A DNA stretch of 64,000 bases from Rhodopseudomonas infernalis (lineage in GTDB: Bacteria > Pseudomonadota > Alphaproteobacteria > Rhizobiales > Xanthobacteraceae), in NCBI RefSeq assembly GCF_022271405.1, contig NZ_JAJNAL010000006.1, positions 100,051-164,050 on the forward strand, in the 5' to 3' direction. The notes under the pieces are model-generated. The model did no database searches and had not been told where the DNA came from. It saw only the letters and a program-made list of their open reading frames with translations. Positions 19,079-25,508 of the stretch are shown here, piece after piece. The position numbers and the translations under genes are program-made. Numbering within the stretch: position 1 is the first letter of the stretch; the number at the start of each line of letters is the position of its first letter.

Positions 19079-19294
19079 TCAATTGCAGGCGAACCGCTTC
19101 AGTGCATGCTTGGTCACGAAGCCGAACCCGCAGGTGTCGCAGGTCCACAGATAGCTGATGACGTTCTCGGTCAGGTACGCAGAGGCTTCGGCCGCGATCA
19201 TCGAGTCGGCGCAGACCGGGCAGGCCGGCAGATCGCAACCACGCGGCGCCGGACGAGGGGTTTTGGTCGACAGGAATTCAGCAAGCGCTGGCAT
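19079..19294 (-). CDS. Small zinc-ribbon-like protein
   Basis: Protein of 71 aa with two CxxC pairs, CPVC (about residue 24) and CDTC (about 53), separated by 25 residues, which is the layout of a zinc ribbon. There is no signal peptide or membrane segment. The start at 19294 is supported by a strong ribosome binding site (GAGGAGGTCACG before ATG). Longer forms reaching 19513 lack sense. It lies alone between the cupin gene and the BrnA-like gene, on the opposite strand. I recall similar hypothetical proteins in this bacterial family, but the function is unknown. Confidence 0.72.
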   Translation of the reverse strand: MPALAEFLSTKTPRPAPRGCDLPACPVCADSMIAAEASAYLTENVISYLWTCDTCGFGFVTKHALKRFACN

Positions 19295-19601
19295 CGTGAC
19301 CTCCTCACATCCTGTGGGACTGATCTTCCGAGTTGCCCTAACTATACACCTGGAACTCTGACGATGTCGCAACAGAAATGCGTTGCTTTCGAGAAATTCG
19401 ATTTTGCAATGCAGCGCATGCGTCGCAGCGCTCGGCTCTGTGCACGGTTCGCGCGCGTGTCGGCCGCGCATGAGGCGTGTCGCATGCCTGCGTGGTGAAC
19501 GGTTAGTCACCAACTCGCGCCGGTTTTGTTTGAGTTCAAACGTCCGACGATTTTCGTTTATTTGTCAGCGCTGCTGACACACACTACGCCGAGAGGACAC
19601 T
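19295..19601. other. Intergenic region before the BrnA-like gene
   Basis: This 307-bp gap between divergent small genes includes an AT-richer part at 19340-19400 and 19525-19570 that could hold promoters. No toxin-like BrnT gene, hairpin or repeat is seen on either strand. Confidence 0.4.
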
Positions 19602-19844
19602 ATGGCTCAACTGCCCCGCCGCCCCCGCACATTGAACGACGCCCGAACCGAAGCGGAGGCCGCCTTCAAGAAGGTGACCACCAAGCCGGTCGAAGCGCCG
19701 ATGCTGAAGCGGCAGACGCTGCCCGGCGTCAAGGAAATGGTGTCGCTGCGGATCGATCAGGACGTGCTCGAACACTTCCAGTCTGACGGCCCCGGCTGGC
19801 AAGACCGCATCAATGTCGCGCTACGCAAGGCCGCGGGGTTGTAA
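19602..19844 (+). CDS. BrnA-like antitoxin domain protein, orphan
   Basis: Protein of 80 aa whose C-terminal 35 residues match the BrnA antitoxin pattern: VSLRIDQDVLEHFQSDGPGWQDRINVALRKAAG, a ribbon-helix-helix type fold. The N-terminus is basic and Pro-rich. BrnA proteins normally follow a brnT RNase gene and repress that operon. Here the preceding 300 bp contain no brnT and the next gene is an unrelated transporter on the other strand. It may be a solitary regulator or the remnant of a toxin-antitoxin pair. The start was chosen at the ATG after GAGAGGACACT. Confidence 0.75.
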   Translation: MAQLPRRPRTLNDARTEAEAAFKKVTTKPVEAPMLKRQTLPGVKEMVSLRIDQDVLEHFQSDGPGWQDRINVALRKAAGL

Positions 19845-19874
19845 CGATCGCGCGACGTCGTGCTGCCGCGTCGC

Positions 19875-20756
19875 TTATGGCGCCTTGCCGGCGGGCGGTG
19901 AGCGAGGTGCGCTGCGGAGGTTCAGCAGATTGCCGGACAGGATCAGAACGGCGCCGAGCACGGTGTAGAGGTCGAGCCGCTCGCCGTAGATCAGCCAGCC
20001 GGCGGTCGCGGTGAGCGGTACGCGCAGGAAATCCATCGGAATTACGATCGTCGCGTCCGCATAGGTCAGCGCCCGCGCCATGCAGTAGTGCGAGAACGTG
20101 CCGCAGAATGCGATCACCACGATCCATATCCAGCCGATCGTCGACGGCCACTGCCAGACATAGATCGCCGGCAGGAACCCAATTGCAGATTGGATGACGA
20201 GCATCCAGAACATGATGGTCAGGGTGCTGTCGATCCGGGTCAGCGACTTCACGAGCGTGATCGAAATCGCGAAGCCAAACGCCGCCGCAAGGGCGATCAG
20301 TTGGCCGGGTTCGACCGAGCCCGTCGCGGGACGCACGATCACGATCACGCCGATCAGGCCGAGCACGACAGCGGTGATCTTGCCGAGGTTGAGGCGCTCG
20401 CCCAGAAACAACGCGGCGAGGATCGCGATCCAGATCGGCATTGTGAACTCGATTGCGACCACTTGGCCGATCGGGATCATCAGCAGGGCCGCGAACCAGC
20501 AATATTGGGCCGCATAGTGCACCACGTTGCGGCCGACATGCGACCATGGCCGCGCTGTGCCCATAGCGGCGAAGCCGCCGGCGGCGTGAATCAGCGGATA
20601 CAGCAGCAGGAAGCCGATCGTCGAGCGCAGTTCCATGACCTGGAATAGATGCAGCCCACGCGCTGCTTCGCGCCCGGCGACGGCGATGATCACCATCAGG
20701 CCGAGCCAACCGGCCATCCACAGCGCGGCCATGCTCTTCGAAGGTTGTCGGGTCAT
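19875..20756 (-). CDS. EamA/DMT family permease
   Basis: Integral membrane protein of 293 aa with about ten hydrophobic segments in two repeated EamA halves. The first half ends near FLGERLNLGKITAVVLGLIGVIVI, and the second near YGERLDLYTVLGAVLILSGNLL; these repeated GER...G..LI segments are typical of the drug/metabolite transporter superfamily. The start at ATG 20756 omits a hydrophilic stretch that would need a TTG start at 20834. Substrate is unknown; relatives export amino acids or metabolites. It is monocistronic and convergent with the BrnA-like gene. Confidence 0.85.
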   Translation of the reverse strand: MTRQPSKSMAALWMAGWLGLMVIIAVAGREAARGLHLFQVMELRSTIGFLLLYPLIHAAGGFAAMGTARPWSHVGRNVVHYAAQYCWFAALLMIPIGQVVAIEFTMPIWIAILAALFLGERLNLGKITAVVLGLIGVIVIVRPATGSVEPGQLIALAAAFGFAISITLVKSLTRIDSTLTIMFWMLVIQSAIGFLPAIYVWQWPSTIGWIWIVVIAFCGTFSHYCMARALTYADATIVIPMDFLRVPLTATAGWLIYGERLDLYTVLGAVLILSGNLLNLRSAPRSPPAGKAP

Positions 20757-20940
20757 GGGCGGTGGCTTTTTCTGCTGTTCTGATCGCCGCGGCGTTTCCG
20801 TCTGCTCTATCGGCGACAGCGCCGCGCTTGGCAACCGCTGCGCGTATCCGCGCGGTTGATTTCCGCGATGTCCTGTGTCCCGATGTCGATCTTCAAGTCA
20901 AAAAGAGCCGCTGAAGTCGGCTCAACAAAGGGGGAAATGC

Positions 20941-21342
20941 ATGCGGACTTTGCAGCCGGCGGATTGGGCGAAGCCGAAGGGCTTTTCGCACGGCGTGGCG
21001 TTCATCGGGCCGGGACAGTGGCTGGTGCTCGCTGGCCAGACCGGCACCAACGATCAGGGCGAATACGAATCGGACGATCTCGCGGCCCAGGTCAGCGCGG
21101 CGCTGAAGCGTATCGTGACGCTGCTGCGTGAGGCGGGGGCAGGGCCGGAGCACGTCGTGCGGCTGACCTGGTATCTGACCAGCCGCGAGGACTACGCCGC
21201 CGCGGGCGCAGGCATCGCCGCGGCGTGGCGCGAGACGCTCGGGCGGCATTTCCCACCGTCGACGCTGCTGTACATCTCCGGGCTGGTCGATCCCCGCGCC
21301 AAGGTCGAGATCGAGGTCACCGCTTTCGTGCCGGCGCGCTAG
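20941..21342 (+). CDS. RidA/YjgF family protein
   Basis: Protein of 133 aa of the Rid family, whose members hydrolyse reactive enamine/imine intermediates from PLP enzymes. The core is present (GQWLVLAGQTGTNDQGE, then FPPSTLLYISGLVDPRAKVEIEVTAFVP). The usual Arg that binds substrate carboxylate (R105 in RidA proper, in the SRV/ARV segment) is not obvious: the corresponding stretch is PPSTLLYI, so it belongs to another Rid subgroup. Start ATG 20941 has AAAGGGGGAA upstream. No operon partner is evident; the next small gene begins 81 bp later. Confidence 0.85.
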   Translation: MRTLQPADWAKPKGFSHGVAFIGPGQWLVLAGQTGTNDQGEYESDDLAAQVSAALKRIVTLLREAGAGPEHVVRLTWYLTSREDYAAAGAGIAAAWRETLGRHFPPSTLLYISGLVDPRAKVEIEVTAFVPAR

Positions 21343-21423
21343 GGGCGTCCCGGACGGCGAAGCGGCTTGCAAGGCCGGCGGGTTTCGGCCAACAAGCCCG
21401 CCAGCTTGCAAGGAGTTCGACCC

Positions 21424-21627
21424 ATGACCCAGCGTTCCACCGCGGCCGATTTCGTCCAAGGCTTCGCCACTGGCTGGCCGGAGAACCAGCCCGAGGTGAT
21501 GATCCTGTCGCTGACCACGCAGAAGGGCGTGCAGGACTTCGCGCTGACCAAGGAGCAGGCACTGCTGGTGGCCAAGACCATCAAGCGTACTGCGACGCAG
21601 CTCGCCGCGCCGAAGCAGCGGGCCTGA
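21424..21627 (+). CDS. Small conserved hypothetical protein
   Basis: Protein of 67 aa, soluble, with no signal peptide. The start ATG at 21424 has a good ribosome binding site (AAGGAG, 8 bases before). The sequence (TTQKGVQDFALTKEQALLVAKTIKRTATQLAAP) suggests one strand followed by a long helix. I do not recognise a domain. It is encoded in the same direction as the RidA-like gene and ends 59 bp before the convergent ligase gene. Confidence 0.6.
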   Translation: MTQRSTAADFVQGFATGWPENQPEVMILSLTTQKGVQDFALTKEQALLVAKTIKRTATQLAAPKQRA

Positions 21628-21686
21628 GCCGCGCGCGCACCCGACCGATCAGGCCGGGCGCACGTTGTCTGCGCCGAGCAGCGGCG

Positions 21687-23024
21687 TCAGTTCCAGACGC
21701 CGCTGCGTCGATCCTCGACGCGCTTGGCCTTGTGGGTGGCGCGGGGCAGCGTGTCGGGCTTCAGCACCGAGACCGCGGCCGAGACGCCGGTGACAGCCTT
21801 GAGCTTGCGGCCGAACCGGTCGGCCAGATGCTCGGGCGCGCCGTTGTAGCCGTGGATGTGCTCGACCTCGACGGTGAGGCTGTCGAGGTGGTTGATGCGG
21901 TCGACCACCAGCCGGTACTCGCCGGTCAGCTCGTGGTCCTGCCGCGCCACCGCCTCGACGTCGCTCGGGAACAGGTTGACTCCCTTGATGATCAGCATGT
22001 CGTCACGGCGGCCGTGGACGCCATTGAGGCGGATCGCGGTGCGGCCGCAGCGGCACGGCTCGGGATTGAAGCTGACGATGTCGCCGGTGCGGAAGCGGAT
22101 CATCGGCCGCGCCGTCTTCTGCAGCGTGGTCAGCACCATCTCGCCGCGGTCGCCGGGCTTCACCGGCTCGCCGCTATCGGGGTCGATCACCTCGACCAGG
22201 ATGTGATCCTCGGCCCAGTGCAGCCCGTCCTTGTGCTCGCACATGCCGGCGCACGAGCCGAAGATATCCGACAGCCCGTAGTAATCGTAGACCGAGGCGC
22301 CCCAGAGCTGCTCGATGCGGTCGCGCGTCTCCGGGATCGAGCCGCCGGGCTCGCCGGCGACAAAAATGCGGCGGACGGCGAGGTCCTTGCGCAGATCGTA
22401 GCCTTCCTTGATGGCGGTCTCGCCGAGGTACCAGGCATAGGACGGCGTGGTCCAGATCACCGTGGCCTGGAACTGCTTGAGGATCTGCAGCAGCCGGTCG
22501 GACGGCAGCGTGCCGGCGTGGATCGTCAGCGCGCCGAGCTTCTGCGCGCCGAGCACGCAGGGGCCGCCGATGAATAGCGAGAAGTTGAGCGAATGCACGT
22601 AACGATCGGACGGCCGCATCCCGGACGACCAGAACTGCCGCGCTTCGTAGTCGATCCAGCCGTCGAAATCGGCTTGCGTAAACGGCGAGGCGGTCGGCAC
22701 GCCGGTCGAGCCGGAGGAGGCGGAGATGTAGACGATGTCGCGCTCCGGCACGGCGACAAGATCGCCGAACGGCGGCAACGCAAGCTGACGGTCGCGCAGG
22801 GTGCGCTTGTCGATCATCGGGAAGCGGCGGATGTCATCGAGCGATTTGATCTGGCCCGGCGTCACCTTGGCGGCGTCGAACGCGGCCCGATAGGCCGGCG
22901 AGCCCGCATAGGCGTGGGCGACGTGGGTTTGCAGCAGCGACAGTTTCAACGCGTCCCAGTCGGCGCGCGACTGGGTTTCGAGCTTGGCGTCCCAATAGGG
23001 ACGATCGTCGGCGGAATGAGTCAT
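21687..23024 (-). CDS. Phenylacetate-CoA ligase family (PaaK-like) adenylating enzyme
   Basis: ATP-dependent acyl/aryl-CoA ligase of 445 aa. The adenylation P-loop is SASSGSTGVPTASPFT, the second motif is YDYYGLSDIFG, and FRTGDIV and GRRDDMLIIKGVN follow as in PaaK. The Lys of the C-terminal AMP-binding tail is less clear. Length matches PaaK. It lies 67 bp downstream of a MetQ-like binding-protein gene on the same strand. No paa ring-oxidation genes are nearby, so the acid it activates is unknown; an imported aromatic or sulfur-containing acid is possible. Confidence 0.85.
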   Translation of the reverse strand: MTHSADDRPYWDAKLETQSRADWDALKLSLLQTHVAHAYAGSPAYRAAFDAAKVTPGQIKSLDDIRRFPMIDKRTLRDRQLALPPFGDLVAVPERDIVYISASSGSTGVPTASPFTQADFDGWIDYEARQFWSSGMRPSDRYVHSLNFSLFIGGPCVLGAQKLGALTIHAGTLPSDRLLQILKQFQATVIWTTPSYAWYLGETAIKEGYDLRKDLAVRRIFVAGEPGGSIPETRDRIEQLWGASVYDYYGLSDIFGSCAGMCEHKDGLHWAEDHILVEVIDPDSGEPVKPGDRGEMVLTTLQKTARPMIRFRTGDIVSFNPEPCRCGRTAIRLNGVHGRRDDMLIIKGVNLFPSDVEAVARQDHELTGEYRLVVDRINHLDSLTVEVEHIHGYNGAPEHLADRFGRKLKAVTGVSAAVSVLKPDTLPRATHKAKRVEDRRSGVWN

Positions 23025-23091
23025 ATATTTGTCCTGAACGCAGACCGGCCGCGCAGCGGCGGCCGGTCGTCACGATGTGGCGAGGGAGCTG

Positions 23092-23877
23092 TTACCAGGT
23101 CGTCAGAATGCTGCCGTTGAAGCGCTTGTCGGTGAATTCCTTCACCTCCGGCGAGCGATAGATCTCGACGAATTTCTTCAGCGTCGGATTGTCCTTGTTC
23201 TTGGCCCGCACCGCGAACACCAGATTCCAGTTGGTGTCGGCGCCTTCCAGCAGCAGCGCGGACTTGGGATCGAGCCCGGCGCTCAGCGCGTAGTTGAGGT
23301 TGACGGCCGAGATGTCGAGGTCGTTCAGCGAGCGCGGCAGCTGTGCGGCGTCGAGTTCGATGAATTTCAGCTTCTTGGGGTTCTCGGCGATGTCCGCCGG
23401 CGTCGCCTTGATGCCGATGCCCGGCTTCAGCTTGATAAGCCCGGCCTTCTCGAACAATTGCAGCGCGCGTGCACCGTTCGACGGATCGTTCGGGATCGCG
23501 GCGGTGGCGCCGTCCTTGATCTCGGCGATGCTCTTGACCTTGTTCGAGTAGATCCCGATCGGCACGATGATGCTCTTGGCGATCGACACGATGTCGTAGC
23601 CGCGCTGCGCCACCTGGTTGTCGAGATAGGGCTGGTGCTGGAAATTGTTGATGTCGAGATCGTCCTGCGCCAGCGCCGCGTTGGGCACCGTGTAGTCTGT
23701 GAACTCGGTGATCTTCAGCTCGATGCCCTGCTTGGCGGCGAGATCGCCGGCATAGCGCAGGATCTCCGCATAGGGGCCGGCGGTGGTGCCGATGCGGACC
23801 ACTTCGCTGCCCCAGGCGGGCGAGAGGGCCGACAGCGCGGCGAGCGCGGCGGCGGCGAAACCAAACTTCCGTGTCAT
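23092..23877 (-). CDS. MetQ/NlpA-like ABC transporter substrate-binding protein
   Basis: Periplasmic binding protein of 261 aa in the NlpA/MetQ family. It has a signal peptide (MTRKFGFAAAALAALSALSPAWG) but no lipobox Cys, so it is a free periplasmic protein rather than the usual lipoprotein. Family landmarks: FTDYTVPNAALAQDDLDINNFQHQPYLDNQ, then IAIPNDPSNGARALQLFEKAGLI. Relatives bind methionine or other small sulfur compounds. No MetN ATPase or MetI permease genes are adjacent, so it must use components coded elsewhere. Upstream are a 63-aa gene and a poly-Cys leader. Confidence 0.87.
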   Translation of the reverse strand: MTRKFGFAAAALAALSALSPAWGSEVVRIGTTAGPYAEILRYAGDLAAKQGIELKITEFTDYTVPNAALAQDDLDINNFQHQPYLDNQVAQRGYDIVSIAKSIIVPIGIYSNKVKSIAEIKDGATAAIPNDPSNGARALQLFEKAGLIKLKPGIGIKATPADIAENPKKLKFIELDAAQLPRSLNDLDISAVNLNYALSAGLDPKSALLLEGADTNWNLVFAVRAKNKDNPTLKKFVEIYRSPEVKEFTDKRFNGSILTTW

Positions 23878-23989
23878 GTGATGCGAACCTTCGAGTGGTG
23901 ACCAGCGCGGTGGTCAAGGTGGACGGAAACTACAAGCCGCTGCAGCCAGCGGCCATTTTGAATTCGGCCCTGAAACAAGGCTGATGTTT

Positions 23990-24009
23990 TCCCGGCGATG
24001 CCGCCGGGA
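23990..24009. terminator. Hairpin between the 63-aa gene and the MetQ-like gene
   Basis: TCCCGGCG and CGCCGGGA form a perfect 8-bp stem around a 4-base loop. Read on the plus strand it is followed by GATTTTCGTTTT; read on the minus strand, the direction of the genes, no T run follows. It may partly separate the two minus-strand genes or protect an RNA end. Confidence 0.4.
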
Positions 24010-24110
24010 GATTTTCGTTTTGCGAGGGTGAGAGATCGCTCGGAACCGGCGGCCGCCGCCAACGAGGCGGAGGCGGCCGCGTGGTTCAGCGCCGAAGCGC
24101 GGTGCCGGGC

Positions 24111-24302
24111 CTATTGCAGCCGCGGGCGTGCTTCTTTCGCGCAGCGCGTCGCCGCCTTCTGGGCCGCGACCAAAGAGCCGAATTCCTGGCGCTCCAGGCT
24201 GTTGAAGTCGCGATGCGAAGCGAAGAAGCAGTAGTTGCGGCCTTCCCGGACGACGATGCCGGCGGTGCGCGAGTAGACTTCGATGACGTATGCGTCGGAC
24301 AT
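24111..24302 (-). CDS. Small protein of unknown function downstream of poly-Cys leader
   Basis: Protein of 63 aa (begins MSDAYVIEVYSRTAGIVVRE), soluble, with a beta-rich first half (YVIEVYSRTAGIVVREGRNYCFFAS) and a basic helix at the end. There is no signal peptide. Small proteins starting with this pattern are, as I recall, common hypotheticals in Bradyrhizobium relatives. An in-frame TGA four codons upstream fixes the start at ATG 24302. The best ribosome binding site, AGGAGG, is 27 bases upstream, with a perfect hairpin between it and the ATG. The gene is preceded on the same strand by the poly-Cys ORF and followed by the MetQ-like gene. Confidence 0.65.
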   Translation of the reverse strand: MSDAYVIEVYSRTAGIVVREGRNYCFFASHRDFNSLERQEFGSLVAAQKAATRCAKEARPRLQ

Positions 24303-24311
24303 GAGTTCTCA

Positions 24312-24326
24312 ACTGGCGAAGCCAGT
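24312..24326 (-). promoter_or_regulatory. Hairpin between Shine-Dalgarno and start codon
   Basis: ACTGGC-TTC-GCCAGT forms a 6-bp stem with a 3-base loop on the minus strand. It sits between AGGAGG and the ATG at 24302. Folded, it would shorten the distance from AGGAGG to the start from about 25 bases to about 10, a usable spacing. In-frame alternatives are excluded by a stop codon, so this hairpin could decide translation of the 63-aa protein. Confidence 0.5.
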
Positions 24327-24372
24327 GCCTCCTGAAGATCGGTGATGTTCGATGTGCTGGTGAGCGCCGAGA

Positions 24373-24477
24373 TCAGTCGAGCGCGCGAGGACAGCAACAA
24401 CAACACCGCGACGAGGAGGTGATCAGTCCGGGGGCGATGCGATGAGATGAAAGGGCCGTCGAGACGATGGCTTTCAT
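24373..24477 (-). CDS. Putative cysteine leader peptide (five consecutive Cys codons)
   Basis: Short ORF of 34 codons, ATG 24477 to TGA 24373, with TTGGAG 8 bases before the start. It reads MKAIVSTALSSHRIAPGLIT, then SSSRCCCCCPRALD. The five Cys codons are TGT-TGT-TGT-TGC-TGT, mostly the TGT form, which looks uncommon in this GC-rich genome. The peptide has no plausible structural role but has the form of an attenuation leader that senses charged tRNA-Cys. It ends 71 bases before the 63-aa gene, ahead of the MetQ-like gene. Poly-Cys upstream ORFs that act as cysteine-responsive attenuators are known in mycobacteria; the parallel here is inference. Confidence 0.55.
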   Translation of the reverse strand: MKAIVSTALSSHRIAPGLITSSSRCCCCCPRALD

Positions 24478-24836
24478 GAGTCGTTCTCCAAGTAACAAGG
24501 AGCCCACGACCATGTCGTGGCGCTTTAGCGATTAAACCCGCGGCGCAAGCTGCTCCGTCAAATCCCGCGATCCGACCCGAAACCGGATCGAACGAGGCAA
24601 ACTCTGCCAGACGCGCACGGCAAGTCAACGCGGCCCGAAAAATAAGGTCGATATCCCTCGGCCGCGCGCCGGGATGAAACTTCGCGTGCGAGGCGGAATG
24701 GCTGATGAGGAAAATGTGCTGCTGCGCAAGTACGAACGCGTCGCATCAGAACACGACTCGACTGGCGCATGGCGTTTCGCGCGGAACGGGCAGGTGGGTG
24801 GTCAGGCGTTTTTGAGGGGCACCGTCGCAGGGCCAG
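24478..24836. other. Region upstream of the poly-Cys leader
   Basis: About 360 bp between the leader and a convergent-side membrane protein gene. A 7-bp perfect hairpin (CCACGAC-CAT-GTCGTGG, 24504-24520) lies just upstream of the leader and may belong to its transcript. The rest has no recognisable gene or repeat; the leader's promoter is expected here but I cannot place it with confidence. Confidence 0.4.
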
Positions 24837-25082
24837 TCAATTGCTCCAGCGATACAGCAGCGCAATCCCGAGTGCGATCGCTAGCCAGATCGCGCCGTGC
24901 TTGAGCCAGTTCGTCGACGTCCCGCGTCGGAACAATCCGCGGCCGATGAACAACGCCAGCGCCATCAGCACCGCGGTTCGAACCACGAGGTCGGTCTCGA
25001 ACAGATTGCCCGAATAGACCCCGTCATTGACGACCGCCGCCACACCCGCGACGACCAGAATGGCTAAAAGAGCCCAAAGCAT
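24837..25082 (-). CDS. Small membrane protein, unknown function
   Basis: Protein of 81 aa with three hydrophobic segments (about residues 1-19, 33-47 and 62-78). The start ATG at 25082 is preceded by GAGGAGG at a proper distance. The arrangement and the segment LKHGAIWLAIALGIALLYRW resemble the N-terminal membrane part of retropepsin-like aspartic proteases of the TIGR02281 type found in related bacteria, but no protease domain follows the stop. It may be a truncated relative or an independent small protein. Confidence 0.6.
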   Translation of the reverse strand: MLWALLAILVVAGVAAVVNDGVYSGNLFETDLVVRTAVLMALALFIGRGLFRRGTSTNWLKHGAIWLAIALGIALLYRWSN

Positions 25083-25257
25083 GCGCACCCTCCTCAGGGC
25101 ATCCCAGACGGAGGAGATGGCAAGCGCGGGCCCCGAAAGCCATGCGTCAGAACGAAGCTTGCGCGACCGCCAAGCCGGCTTGGCGTGACCCGCAACGAAG
25201 CGATCCGTCAGCAGAGCCGACCCTCGGCGGATCCATTGGTGCCGGACATGGATTTCA

Positions 25258-25333
25258 TGGTGAGCGCGGAGGGACTCGAACCCTCGACCCCATGATTAAA
25301 AGTCACGTGCTCTACCGGCTGAGCTACGCGCTC
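25258..25333 (-). tRNA. tRNA-Lys (anticodon TTT)
   Basis: A complete cloverleaf on the minus strand: acceptor GAGCGCG pairs with CGCGCTC, D-arm GCTC...GAGC, anticodon arm CGTGA-CTTTTAA-TCATG with TTT, and T-arm GAGGG-TTCGAGT-CCCTC. Discriminator A and an encoded CCA end it. Length is 76 nt including CCA. It stands alone between unrelated genes. Confidence 0.96.
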
Positions 25334-25508
25334 ACGTGGGGCGCTGTGTAGGGGGCGCGCGCGCGCGGGTCAATAGGCCGGGAGCGGCGTCGGTTCCGTG
25401 TTTGGTCCCGATTGGCTCGTTTGCACAGGGATTTGCGGGGGGATGCTCATCCGGCTCCGCAGCGGCGAAAATGCGCGGCGGGAGCGTTGTGGAGCAGGCT
25501 CGCGACCC

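Noticed and set aside
25349..25366. Alternating GC tract beside tRNA-Lys
   Set aside because: Short and expected by chance in GC-rich DNA; no evidence of Z-DNA function.
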